Shown: piece after piece, positions 24,962-32,520 of the stretch
Layout: every line of letters starts with the position of its first letter
Position numbering within the stretch: position 1 is the stretch's first letter
Origin: Clostridia bacterium
GTDB lineage: Bacteria; Bacillota; Clostridia; Christensenellales; Aristaeellaceae
Direction of reading: 5' to 3'
Length of the DNA: 51,495 bases
Assembly: GCA_017534885.1 (NCBI GenBank)
Contig: JAFXVR010000030.1
Location: 1 to 51,495 of the forward strand
Position numbers and translations under genes: made by a program
Notes under the pieces: model-generated
Seen by the model: only the letters and a program-made list of their open reading frames with translations
Databases searched by the model: none
What the model was told of the DNA's origin: nothing

Positions 24962-25621
24962 TCACTCGTCGCCCCAGCGGTACACAATGGTCACATTGCC
25001 CGCCGCGCCCATCCACTTGCCCACCGTGGTGCGCAGGGCTTCCTCGGCAGTCTGGCGGAGCTTCGCCATCTCCTCGGCATTGTCCAGATAGCGGCCGCGG
25101 CAGGTCTGCTGTTCCTCCTGGAGCAGCCTCGCCCGGTCCCGCTCGCTCAGCCGCAGCCAGAAGTCCGTGATCTCCGTCCTGGTGGGCGTCAGGCTGTCCA
25201 GCAGCAGCTCCACCTCCGGCAGGCGCACCACCACGGTGGTTCCGGCCTGTTCCACCTGCGTTTTGCTCAGGTCGATGCCGAAGCTGGCCTCATAGGTGTA
25301 GTAGATCACCACGTTCTGCACTTCGCCGAGGAACAGCGCGTTGACCGAGGAGCTCAGCACGCCCTCATCGGTGATCCGCGCCGTCTCCAGCCGGGCCGAT
25401 TCCGCCATCTTGTGGCTGAGGATGGCCGACACGGTGGCCGCCCTGCTGGCCGCGTCCGGGGTGACGCTGGCCACAAAGCGCGCCAGGTAGGGCAGCATCA
25501 CCACCGCCAGGCCGATGGCCAGCGCCCGCGTCACCAGCTTCAGCAGCCACAGCCCGAAGCGCTTCAGCGGCGACCTGCGGGGACGCTCCTCCTCATACCG
25601 CCAATCGTCTTCTCTTCTCAT
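24962..25621 (-). CDS. DUF4230-like membrane-anchored protein
   Basis: A 219-aa protein: a basic cytoplasmic N-terminus, one transmembrane helix (about 28-50), then an extracytoplasmic alpha/beta part. The order ETARITDEGVLSSS, VVIYYTYEASFGIDLSKTQV and VVRLPEVELLLDSLTP fits the DUF4230 family, whose function is unknown. GGAGG overlaps the end of the upstream gene, so translation is coupled. Confidence 0.6.
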   Translation of the reverse strand: MRREDDWRYEEERPRRSPLKRFGLWLLKLVTRALAIGLAVVMLPYLARFVASVTPDAASRAATVSAILSHKMAESARLETARITDEGVLSSSVNALFLGEVQNVVIYYTYEASFGIDLSKTQVEQAGTTVVVRLPEVELLLDSLTPTRTEITDFWLRLSERDRARLLQEEQQTCRGRYLDNAEEMAKLRQTAEEALRTTVGKWMGAAGNVTIVYRWGDE

Positions 25622-25622
25622 C

Positions 25623-25913
25623 TCAGCCTCCGATCAGGCCGTTCAGCGGCACCAGCACATAGGGGATGATCACGAGCCGCAGCAGCTCCACCACCAGGAA
25701 GGCCGCGCCGATGACCGCCAGGATATTCCGCCACAGCGCGAACAGGTGCAGCCTGCGTCTCCGGCGCTCCCGGCGGAGCGGATCCTGCTGCGCGGGCTGC
25801 GGCGCCGGGCCGGACTGGGGCACGGGCTGGGTGAACAGCGGCCCTCCCTGCTGCGGCGCCGGGCTTGATGGCGTCATGGGCCGGTTGAACAGCGGCTTCC
25901 TCGGTTCCTGCAT
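25623..25913 (-). CDS. small single-pass membrane protein
   Basis: A 96-aa protein: Pro/Gln-rich cytoplasmic N-terminus, a basic patch (RRERRRRR), then a membrane helix (ALWRNILAVIGAAFLVVELL) and a hydrophobic C-terminal segment. GGGAGG precedes the ATG at 25913. First gene of the operon with the DUF4230-like and C39-like genes. Function unknown. Confidence 0.65.
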   Translation of the reverse strand: MQEPRKPLFNRPMTPSSPAPQQGGPLFTQPVPQSGPAPQPAQQDPLRRERRRRRLHLFALWRNILAVIGAAFLVVELLRLVIIPYVLVPLNGLIGG

Positions 25914-26016
25914 GAGCGCGCCTCCCTTCGGTGATCGTCCGGGTCTGTCCCTTCGTTCTTCAGGTGTCTTCAGGGGCATTATACACCAGGTCGGGGGAAA
26001 AGGGAAGGGGGGCCAA

Positions 26017-26190
26017 TCATGGCGAAGCCATATCATGGAGCTGAGCGAGATTTCATGGCGAAGCCATATCATGCGCGAAGCGCTTTTCATTCTGACGCGG
26101 GGGGGACGGAATGAAATGCCTTCGGCATGAAATGCGCCTGACGGCGCGTGAAATGTGCCTGCGGCACGTGAAATACCCTGCGGGGCATAG
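26017..26190. repeat. mini-hairpin array, copy 2 (inverted)
   Basis: Reverse complement of the modular order of copy 1: GGCGAAGCC, GCGCGAAGCGC, central CATTC...GAATG, then GCCTTCGGC, GCGCCTGACGGCGC, GTGCCTGCGGCAC and CCCTGCGGGG, with ATGAAAT-type spacers. It lies just upstream of the promoter of the 26294 gene. Confidence 0.85.
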
Positions 26191-26212
26191 GAGGGAGCGC
26201 AACCATCTTCCC

Positions 26213-26242
26213 TTGCGCTCTTGCGCCTGCGCGTGCTATAAT
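26213..26242 (+). promoter_or_regulatory. promoter of the 26294 BspA-type gene
   Basis: TTGCGC (26213-26218) and a perfect TATAAT (26237-26242) are 18 bp apart, 51 bp before the start codon. Confidence 0.65.
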
Positions 26243-26293
26243 AACCTCAGCATCAACCATCAAGGCCCCGACTGTCTGAAAGGATGAAGAGGA

Positions 26294-28231
26294 ATGAAAC
26301 GTTTTGCGGCATTGCTGACATTGCTGGCGGTGGTTTTGTGCGCGGCTGCGCTGGCGGAGGAGCCGGTGCTGGACGTGATCATGCGGGACATCGAGGAGGT
26401 GCAGGAGAAGTACCGGCATGTGGAGGTGCCCTCCTTTGAGATCAGCGCGGACCGGCAGTCCATCTACATCGACAGGCCGAAGGCGGTGGACATCGAGGTC
26501 ACCAACATCGCCTACAACCTGTATGACAGCAACTCCAACCCGGTCAATTACTTCTACTCCCTGGAGGATCGGGTGGCGGTGACCCCGGGCTACGGCGGGC
26601 TGTTCAACGTGTTTGTGTCGGTCATCGACGATGAGGGCGACCGCTGGACGGTCAACATCGGCTGGCAGAGTCTGGACTGGCCCTACGCCGATGCGCTGAG
26701 CGTGGGCCCGCCCGTGGTGCAGCTCTCCCCGGACGGCTGGTCCATCTATGTGGACAGGCCCTACATCCGCTGCCGCTCCGGCCAGGTCACCATCGCCTAC
26801 AACATTTACGACAGCAATTCCAACCCGGTCAACTATTTCTATTCCACCGAGAACCGGGTGGCGGCCACGCCGGGCTACGCGGGGCGCTTCAACGTGTTCA
26901 TCGTGGTGACGGACACGGGAACGGGCGAGCAGGCGGTGCAGGACATCGGCTGGAGAGACCTGGGCAGCACCCAGGAGAGCTGGCCCGTGACCATGCACGG
27001 CATTCATTATGATCTCGTGGGCGGCGAGGTGACCGTCACCGGCGCGCAGTCCGGCATGGCCGAGCTGCAGTTTGAGGACGATGTCTACGGCCGGCCGGTG
27101 ACCGTGATCGCCGACAAGGCCTTCTACAAGTGGCACAGCCAGAAGGGCGACCTCGTGCTGCCTAAAAAGCTGAAGCGGGTGGGCGACTATGCCTTCGGCG
27201 AGTGCTGGTACCTGACCGGCGAGATGAAGCTGCCGGAGACCCTCACCTACATCGGCACCCAGGCCTTCTACAGCCTCGGCCAGATGACGGGCAGCCTGAA
27301 GATTCCCAGCGGTGTGACCTACATCGGCAAGGAGGCCTTCTACGGCTGCCGCAAGCTGACGGGCTCTTTGACCCTGCCCTCCGGCCTCACCGCCATCAGC
27401 GACGGCGCCTTCGGCAGCACAGGCCTCACCGGCGCGCTGAAGATTCCCGCCAAGGTCACCAGCATCGGCAGCGGCGCCTTCGCGGAGTGCAAGGGCTTCA
27501 CCGGCTCTTTGACCCTGCCCTCCGGCCTGACTTCCATCGGCGGCGGCGCGTTCCGCCTGTGCACCGGCCTCACCGGCGCTCTGAAGATCCCCGCCAAGGT
27601 GACCTCCATCGGCGGCTCGGCCTTCAAGGGCTGCACGGGCCTGACCGGCGATCTGAACATCCCCGCCAAGGTCAAAACCATCGGCGACAGCGCCTTTGAG
27701 GGCTGCACGGGCTTCACCAGCCTGAGCCTCCCCGACGGCTGCACCTCCATCGGCAATCAGGCCTTCGACGGCTGCACCAATCTGAAGGGCGACATCCACC
27801 TGCCCTCCAGCCTGACCAAGCTGGGCTGGGGCGCTTTCCGCAAGTGCAGGGGCCTGACCGGCGACCTGGTCATCCCCGACGGCGTGACCGAGGTGGCCGA
27901 GGCGGCCTTCAGCGGCTGCAAGGGCCTGGACGGCGAGCTGATCCTGTCCGACAACCTGAAGACCATCGGCCCCTGGGCTTTCGACAGCTGCTCCAAGCTC
28001 TGCGGCGAGCTGTATCTGCCCTACGGCCTGCAGGAGATCGCCAACGACGCCTTCAGCGACTGCAGCGGCTTCACCGGCGAGCTGGACATCCCCGACACCA
28101 TGAAGAACATCGGCAGCTTTGCCTTCAGCGGCTGCAGCGGCCTCAGCGGCACGGTCTACATCCCCGCCGGCTGCCGCGTCGGCAACGGCGCCTTCAGCGG
28201 GACGGGGCTGGAAGTGGTGTATTTGGAGTAG
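26294..28231 (+). CDS. secreted BspA-type LRR protein with duplicated N-terminal domain
   Basis: A 645-aa paralogue of the protein at 16772. After the signal peptide (MKRFAALLTLLAVVLCAAAL), two copies of the IYxDRP...IAYNxYDSNSNPVNYFYS...TPGYxGxFNVF domain fill about 45-225. Some thirteen BspA repeats follow (LTGALKIPAKVTSIGSGAFA style), several nearly identical at DNA level, suggesting recent internal duplication. GAGGA precedes the ATG. It is probably a surface adhesin, though no anchor is visible. Confidence 0.9.
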   Translation: MKRFAALLTLLAVVLCAAALAEEPVLDVIMRDIEEVQEKYRHVEVPSFEISADRQSIYIDRPKAVDIEVTNIAYNLYDSNSNPVNYFYSLEDRVAVTPGYGGLFNVFVSVIDDEGDRWTVNIGWQSLDWPYADALSVGPPVVQLSPDGWSIYVDRPYIRCRSGQVTIAYNIYDSNSNPVNYFYSTENRVAATPGYAGRFNVFIVVTDTGTGEQAVQDIGWRDLGSTQESWPVTMHGIHYDLVGGEVTVTGAQSGMAELQFEDDVYGRPVTVIADKAFYKWHSQKGDLVLPKKLKRVGDYAFGECWYLTGEMKLPETLTYIGTQAFYSLGQMTGSLKIPSGVTYIGKEAFYGCRKLTGSLTLPSGLTAISDGAFGSTGLTGALKIPAKVTSIGSGAFAECKGFTGSLTLPSGLTSIGGGAFRLCTGLTGALKIPAKVTSIGGSAFKGCTGLTGDLNIPAKVKTIGDSAFEGCTGFTSLSLPDGCTSIGNQAFDGCTNLKGDIHLPSSLTKLGWGAFRKCRGLTGDLVIPDGVTEVAEAAFSGCKGLDGELILSDNLKTIGPWAFDSCSKLCGELYLPYGLQEIANDAFSDCSGFTGELDIPDTMKNIGSFAFSGCSGLSGTVYIPAGCRVGNGAFSGTGLEVVYLE

Positions 28232-28256
28232 CTTTTAGCTATTAGCTGTTAGGGTT

Positions 28257-28376
28257 GGTAAAGGAGACAAAAGGGCGCTTTCCTGAATCAAGCCACGACT
28301 GGTTGTGGAAGAAAGCGGAAATCGCCACAACCAGTCGTGGCTATAAGGTTAAAAGCGCCCTTTTGTCACCCTCAAC
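28257..28376 (+). mobile_element. 120-bp MITE, copy 5 (divergent hybrid)
   Basis: The left end is GGTAAAGGAGAC, which resembles the inverted right end of type-2 copies, while the right end is type 1 (CCCTCAAC). It is still exactly 120 bp. No flanking direct repeat is seen. Several arm changes (AATCAAGCC, AAGAAAGC, CTATAAGG) mark it as the oldest copy. Confidence 0.85.
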
Positions 28377-28377
28377 A

Positions 28378-28638
28378 AGACATATTGAACCGCAAAAGAA
28401 AGACGAATACGGCAATCTGAAAAAAATTAAAATTCATGGAGATGAATCCAAATGAGAAAATTTGGAATCGCATAACAGACTCATATTGATGGATAATCTT
28501 TTTTTACCGGGGTGGAAATAATAACTAACCATTAGAATATGTTTCAACGTAACAGAAGGTAAACCCTGCAATTCTATAGAATGTATGGTGGGAAAAGGCC
28601 TATAATGCTGTTTTATATACAATAACGAGGGAGCGAAC
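28378..28638. other. AT-rich leader of the foreign island
   Basis: Sequence turns abruptly AT-rich after MITE copy 5. A perfect TATAAT at 28602-28607 lies 32 bp before the next start; no good -35 is visible. No other gene is seen. Confidence 0.5.
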
Positions 28639-29193
28639 ATGAAGAATTATGAAATGATTCATCAAATACAAAAGGCTGGTTTGCCAAAGGATGCAGAAAG
28701 AGTTGTTGTTCGGGCATTCAATTATATGAATGATGGCCGAGAACCAGATGGTTGCTTATCTATAAGTGTTTCTCTCTGCATTTCTCTAGAATACCTGGGG
28801 TATTTACCAAAGCTATGCATTGGAAAATATTGGGCCTTTGGTCATGATTATTACCACGCATGGACAGAATTGGATGGCCGAGTAATAGATGTGGCTATAT
28901 ATGGGAATACAGCATTTTCCCAATATTGGCTAGATGATGTTATCCAACCACAGGTTAACAAGTTGTATTCGGAAACAGATGTAAAATATGAACCGTTTGT
29001 TTTTGATGATGATTTTAAGGATGCTATGATATCTCTGATGATGGGTAAGACGTTTTATTATTATTGTGATAATGCACCTAGAAGGAATGCTATTTGGAAC
29101 AGGATATTGTATTATTTGGACACATCATCCCTATCTGTGCTAAGCAGAGTTAAGGATATTTCAAGATGCCATGTTATTGGTGAGAAAACCTGA
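28639..29193 (+). CDS. AT-rich orphan gene, possible transglutaminase-like fold
   Basis: A 184-aa protein encoded at clearly lower GC than its neighbours, preceded by GAGGGAG. A Cys-His-Asp order is visible: GCLSISVSLC (Cys about 35), YYHAWTEL (His about 74) and GRVIDVAIYG (Asp about 84). The spacing C...HAWxEL...xIDV suits transglutaminase-like peptidases such as those in peptide-maturation proteins. There is no signal peptide. The function is a guess from these residues. Base composition indicates horizontal transfer. Confidence 0.6.
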   Translation: MKNYEMIHQIQKAGLPKDAERVVVRAFNYMNDGREPDGCLSISVSLCISLEYLGYLPKLCIGKYWAFGHDYYHAWTELDGRVIDVAIYGNTAFSQYWLDDVIQPQVNKLYSETDVKYEPFVFDDDFKDAMISLMMGKTFYYYCDNAPRRNAIWNRILYYLDTSSLSVLSRVKDISRCHVIGEKT

Positions 29194-29236
29194 TAACATA
29201 TGTGTCCATTCTATCTTATCTGTTGAATGATTCCAA

Positions 29237-29383
29237 TTGTCTGCAAACAGAGTCAAACAAGTGGACTTAAATGGTAGATGGGTTTGCTCAGAATGTGGAA
29301 TTAACAGTTATCCTACAGATACTATTTTTGTTTTTGAGTGCTTTGGATGTTGGGGAAATGTGAGTCAACCTGTGATGTTTTAG
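29237..29383 (+). CDS. putative small zinc-ribbon protein (48 aa)
   Basis: A TTG-initiated frame reads WVCSECG then 14 residues later FECFGCWG, i.e. two CxxC pairs at about 17-20 and 35-38, spaced like a zinc ribbon, ending NVSQPVMF. The frame is open only from a stop at 29228, and an out-of-frame ATG at 29227 overlaps it. It may be a genuine small protein, or the end of a gene broken upstream. No clear ribosome binding site. Confidence 0.35.
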   Translation: MSANRVKQVDLNGRWVCSECGINSYPTDTIFVFECFGCWGNVSQPVMF

Positions 29384-29445
29384 AGACTTTTGTGCATTAC
29401 TGAGATGAATAGAATTATGTTCATTTGCCAGGAAACTATCTAAAC

Positions 29446-29474
29446 GGTAGTAGAACATCCGATTTTCTACTACC
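29446..29474. repeat. perfect 10-bp inverted repeat at the island edge
   Basis: GGTAGTAGAA (29446-29455) and TTCTACTACC (29465-29474) with a 9-nt loop. No T-run follows, so it is not a clear terminator. Confidence 0.6.
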
Positions 29475-29490
29475 ATTTGACTACCATCCA

Positions 29491-29564
29491 TTGCCGCGAT
29501 TTGCCGAGCTGGGCCGGTTTTTCGGCAGAAATGTACGGTTTTCCTACTGCGCAAATCGCGGCAA
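29491..29564. repeat. perfect 14-bp inverted repeat upstream of the phosphatase gene
   Basis: TTGCCGCGATTTGC (29491-29504) and GCAAATCGCGGCAA (29551-29564) enclose 46 bp that itself contains GCCGA...TCGGC. It marks the point where base composition returns to the host level. Confidence 0.65.
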
Positions 29565-29593
29565 AACGTCGCCTTGTGAGGCATTGGAGGCCT

Positions 29594-30043
29594 ATGATTA
29601 AGATTTTGTTTGTGTGCCACGGCAATATCTGCCGCTCCCCCATGGCGGAGTTCATCTTCCGCCGGATGGCGGGAGACAGCGCCCTTGCCGCCTCGGCCGC
29701 CACCAGCTCCGAGGAGATCGGCAACCCGGTCTATCCGCCGGCGGCGCGGACCTTGGCGGCCCACGGCATCCCCTGCGGCGGGCACCGGGCCCGGCGCATG
29801 ACCCGGGAGGACTACGGGCGCTACGACCTCCTCATCGGCATGGAGGCGTACAACCTGCGCAACATGCTGCGCATCACCGGCGGCGACCCGGAGGGCAAGA
29901 TGCGGCTCCTGCTGGACTTCACCGATGCGCCGGGGGACATCGAGGACCCCTGGTACACCGGGCGCTTTGAGGAAGTGTACCGCCAGATCAGCGCGGGCTG
30001 CGAGGGTCTGCTGAAGCGGCTGCGGGAGGAGGGACGGGCGTGA
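29594..30043 (+). CDS. low-molecular-weight protein tyrosine phosphatase
   Basis: A 149-aa protein. The P-loop VCHGNICRSPMAEF (about 7-20) is the C(X)5R(S) motif and DPWYTGRFEEVY (about 119-130) carries the catalytic aspartate. It dephosphorylates phosphotyrosine or arginine-type phosphates. GGAGG lies close to the ATG at 29594. It overlaps the next gene by GTGA, so the pair is co-translated. Confidence 0.93.
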   Translation: MIKILFVCHGNICRSPMAEFIFRRMAGDSALAASAATSSEEIGNPVYPPAARTLAAHGIPCGGHRARRMTREDYGRYDLLIGMEAYNLRNMLRITGGDPEGKMRLLLDFTDAPGDIEDPWYTGRFEEVYRQISAGCEGLLKRLREEGRA

Positions 30044-31248
30044 GGCGGCTGGGTCTCCTGGTCCTCCTGCTGCTGGCGCTGGCGCTCCCGTCGTCCGCTC
30101 AGACGCGGGTGATGGCGGTGACCGACCTCCACTACCTCGCCCCGGAACTGTACCGGGACAGCGAGGGCTTTCTCCGTGCGCTCCGGGCCGCGGACGGCCG
30201 GCTGACCCAGTGGGGCGAGACGCTCATGGCCGCGCTGACGGCGCAGGTGCTGGCCGCCGCCCCGGACGCGCTGGTCATCACCGGCGACCTGTCCTTCAAC
30301 GGCGAGCGGGCCAGTCACGAAGCCCTGGCGGAATGGCTCCGGGGGATCGAGGCCGCGGGCATACCCGTGTGGGTGATCCCGGGCAACCATGACATCAACA
30401 GCCCCTCGCCCCGGGGCTGGGACGACGACGGCTGGTATCCGGCGGAGGGGGTGGACGAGGCGGCCTTCCGGCGCATATACGCGGACTTCCTGGGGCCGGT
30501 CACCCCCGGCGCGAACCTCTCCTGCTGCGCAGAGGTCAGCGATGAGCTCTGGCTGGCCATGACGGACGTTTCCTATTATGCCGGCACGGGCCAGACCTTC
30601 GGGCTGTTCACCGCCGGGCACGCGGCCTGGCTGGAGGACACGCTGCGCCGGGCGGCGGAGGCCGGGGCGGAGGTGGTGACCGCCACGCACCACTCCCTGG
30701 AGGAGCACACGGCCTTCTCGCGGGACAGCTACCTGATGTACGGCCATGAGACCATGGCGGCCCTGACCGCCCGCTATGGGGTGCGGCTGAACCTGTCCGG
30801 CCACCTGCATATCCAGCACATTGTCCGGGGCGAGGGCACAGCGGACGCGGCGCTGGAGGCCTTCTGCGTGTGGCCCCACCGCTATGCCCTGGTGACGCTC
30901 TCGGACGACGGCTCGCTGACCTATGAGGTCAGGGCGCTGGACGAAGCCTTCCTGCCCGCGGGCTTCGGCGAAATGAGCCGGGACTGGTTTTACGGCGTCT
31001 CGGCGGACAAGGTTGAGGAGAGTCTGGCTGAAAGCGGCCTGGACGAGGCTGACGTCCGGAGCATGGCGGACTTCGCGGCCCGCTTCAACCTGGCCTATTT
31101 CTCGGGCACCCTGCGCGCCGATGACCCCGTCTGGACGGAGGATCCGGCCGCCGCGGCCTGGCGGAGCGCCGAGGGCGTCTTCGGGCGCTACCTCAGCCTA
31201 GTCATGGGTGAGGCCGGCGGGGAACACCTGTACCTGCGCCTGCCCTGA
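30040..31248 (+). CDS. secreted calcineurin-like metallophosphoesterase
   Basis: A 402-aa protein starting with GTG (GGAGGAGG upstream) and a signal peptide (RRLGLLVLLLLALALPSSA). Metal-site motifs appear in order: AVTDLHY (D about 29), VITGDLSFNG (D about 90), PGNHDIN (about 122-128), THHSLE (about 227-232) and SGHLHIQH (about 262-269). The substrate is unknown, possibly a cyclic nucleotide or phospho-ester outside the membrane. Coupled to the phosphatase gene. Confidence 0.92.
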   Translation: MRRLGLLVLLLLALALPSSAQTRVMAVTDLHYLAPELYRDSEGFLRALRAADGRLTQWGETLMAALTAQVLAAAPDALVITGDLSFNGERASHEALAEWLRGIEAAGIPVWVIPGNHDINSPSPRGWDDDGWYPAEGVDEAAFRRIYADFLGPVTPGANLSCCAEVSDELWLAMTDVSYYAGTGQTFGLFTAGHAAWLEDTLRRAAEAGAEVVTATHHSLEEHTAFSRDSYLMYGHETMAALTARYGVRLNLSGHLHIQHIVRGEGTADAALEAFCVWPHRYALVTLSDDGSLTYEVRALDEAFLPAGFGEMSRDWFYGVSADKVEESLAESGLDEADVRSMADFAARFNLAYFSGTLRADDPVWTEDPAAAAWRSAEGVFGRYLSLVMGEAGGEHLYLRLP

Positions 31249-31265
31249 ATTTACAATCTGTTCGG

Positions 31266-31294
31266 TTGACAAAGCCCCCGCGGGAACATACAAT
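31266..31294 (+). promoter_or_regulatory. promoter of the yprB-like gene
   Basis: A perfect TTGACA (31266-31271) and TACAAT (31289-31294) are spaced 17 bp apart, 40 bp before the start codon. Confidence 0.8.
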
Positions 31295-31333
31295 GGATAT
31301 CAAATCAGCGTTTCAGCGGAAGGGGGCGGCGGG

Positions 31334-32518
31334 ATGGATCTGCGGGCGCAGCTGCGCGCCATGCATCAGGATGCGGTGAAAAAGCCCTCCCCTGCCCCGG
31401 CGCCGCCTGCCCGGGGCTGCTTCAGGCGGGACACCCTCCTGCCCCTGAGCGGCTTTCCGGGCGCTTTTGAGCTGGACACGGAGGCGCTGCGCCGCATGGC
31501 GGAGGACCCGAAGGCCGTGGCGGAGGGGCGGCATCTGCCTCTGCCGGAGACCATCGACCCCAAGCGCATCCTCTACCTGGACACCGAGACCACCGGGCTG
31601 AGCGGCGGCGCGGGCACCATCGCCTTTGAGGTGGGGCTGGGCTGGCTGGGGCCGGAGGGCTTCACGGTGCGGCAGCTGGTGATGCGCGACTATCCCGAGG
31701 AAGGCGCCCTGCTCAAGGAAGTGGCGGACATCGCCCAGGGCTGTGAGGTGATGTGCACCTTCAACGGGCGCACCTTTGACCTGCCGCTGCTGGAGAGCCG
31801 CTTCCTGATGAACCGCATCCGCACCTCCTGCCTGGACAAGCCCCACATCGACCTGCTGCACATCGCCCGGCGGGTGTTCCGGCTGCGGCTGGGCCAGTGC
31901 AACCTGACCCGGCTGGAGGAGGCGGTGCTGGGGCAGGAGCGCACGGACGACCTGCCCGGGGCCGAGGTGCCCAGGCGCTTTTTTGACTACACGAAGAGCC
32001 GGGACTTCAGCCTGCTGGAGGACGTGCTCCGGCACAACCTGCAGGACATCGCCAGCCTCCAGGTGCTGCTGAACCGGATGACTTCCCTCTTCGCCCACCC
32101 GGAGACCGCCGGCCATGGGGCGGACATCCTGTCGATGGGCGTGGCGCTGGAGCGCTTCCGGCACGGGGAGGAAGCCAGGGACTGCTACCGGCTGGTGCCC
32201 ACGGGCCGCTGGCACGCCGACGGGCAGACGCGCCTGGCCCAGAGCCTGCGCCGCGCCGGGGAGCAAGAGGCCGCCCGGGAGGTCTGGCTGGGGATGATCA
32301 GCCGGCGGGAGGGGGGCATCACCCCCTATGTGGAGCTGGCCAAGATCTACGAGCATCAGGACAGGGATTATGACGCGGCCCTCGAGATGACCCGCAGGGC
32401 CATGGTTCTCCTGGCCGAGCGCGCGCTTCTGGACGCGGGGGCTGTACAAGCGGACCAAAATGCGCTACAATACCGGTATGACCGTCTCCGGCGGAAACGG
32501 TCGGGAAGAGAGGACTGA
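31334..32518 (+). CDS. YprB-like RNase H-fold exonuclease with TPR-like tail
   Basis: A 394-aa protein. The RNase H-like domain starts with LYLDTETTGLSGGAGTIAFE (about 76-95), the DxE motif of DEDD exonucleases, and continues with CTFNGRTFDLPLLESRF (about 141-157) and HNLQDIASL (about 235-243). The last 120 residues are helical and TPR-like. The ATG at 31334 is preferred because AAGGGGGCGG precedes it and the promoter lies just upstream. It overlaps no gene; the TPR gene follows after 2 bp. Confidence 0.88.
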   Translation: MDLRAQLRAMHQDAVKKPSPAPAPPARGCFRRDTLLPLSGFPGAFELDTEALRRMAEDPKAVAEGRHLPLPETIDPKRILYLDTETTGLSGGAGTIAFEVGLGWLGPEGFTVRQLVMRDYPEEGALLKEVADIAQGCEVMCTFNGRTFDLPLLESRFLMNRIRTSCLDKPHIDLLHIARRVFRLRLGQCNLTRLEEAVLGQERTDDLPGAEVPRRFFDYTKSRDFSLLEDVLRHNLQDIASLQVLLNRMTSLFAHPETAGHGADILSMGVALERFRHGEEARDCYRLVPTGRWHADGQTRLAQSLRRAGEQEAAREVWLGMISRREGGITPYVELAKIYEHQDRDYDAALEMTRRAMVLLAERALLDAGAVQADQNALQYRYDRLRRKRSGRED

Positions 32519-32520
32519 CC

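Noticed and set aside
26087..27799. 570-aa frame antisense to the BspA-type gene
   Set aside because: Shadow of repetitive high-GC coding sequence, without start site or family resemblance.
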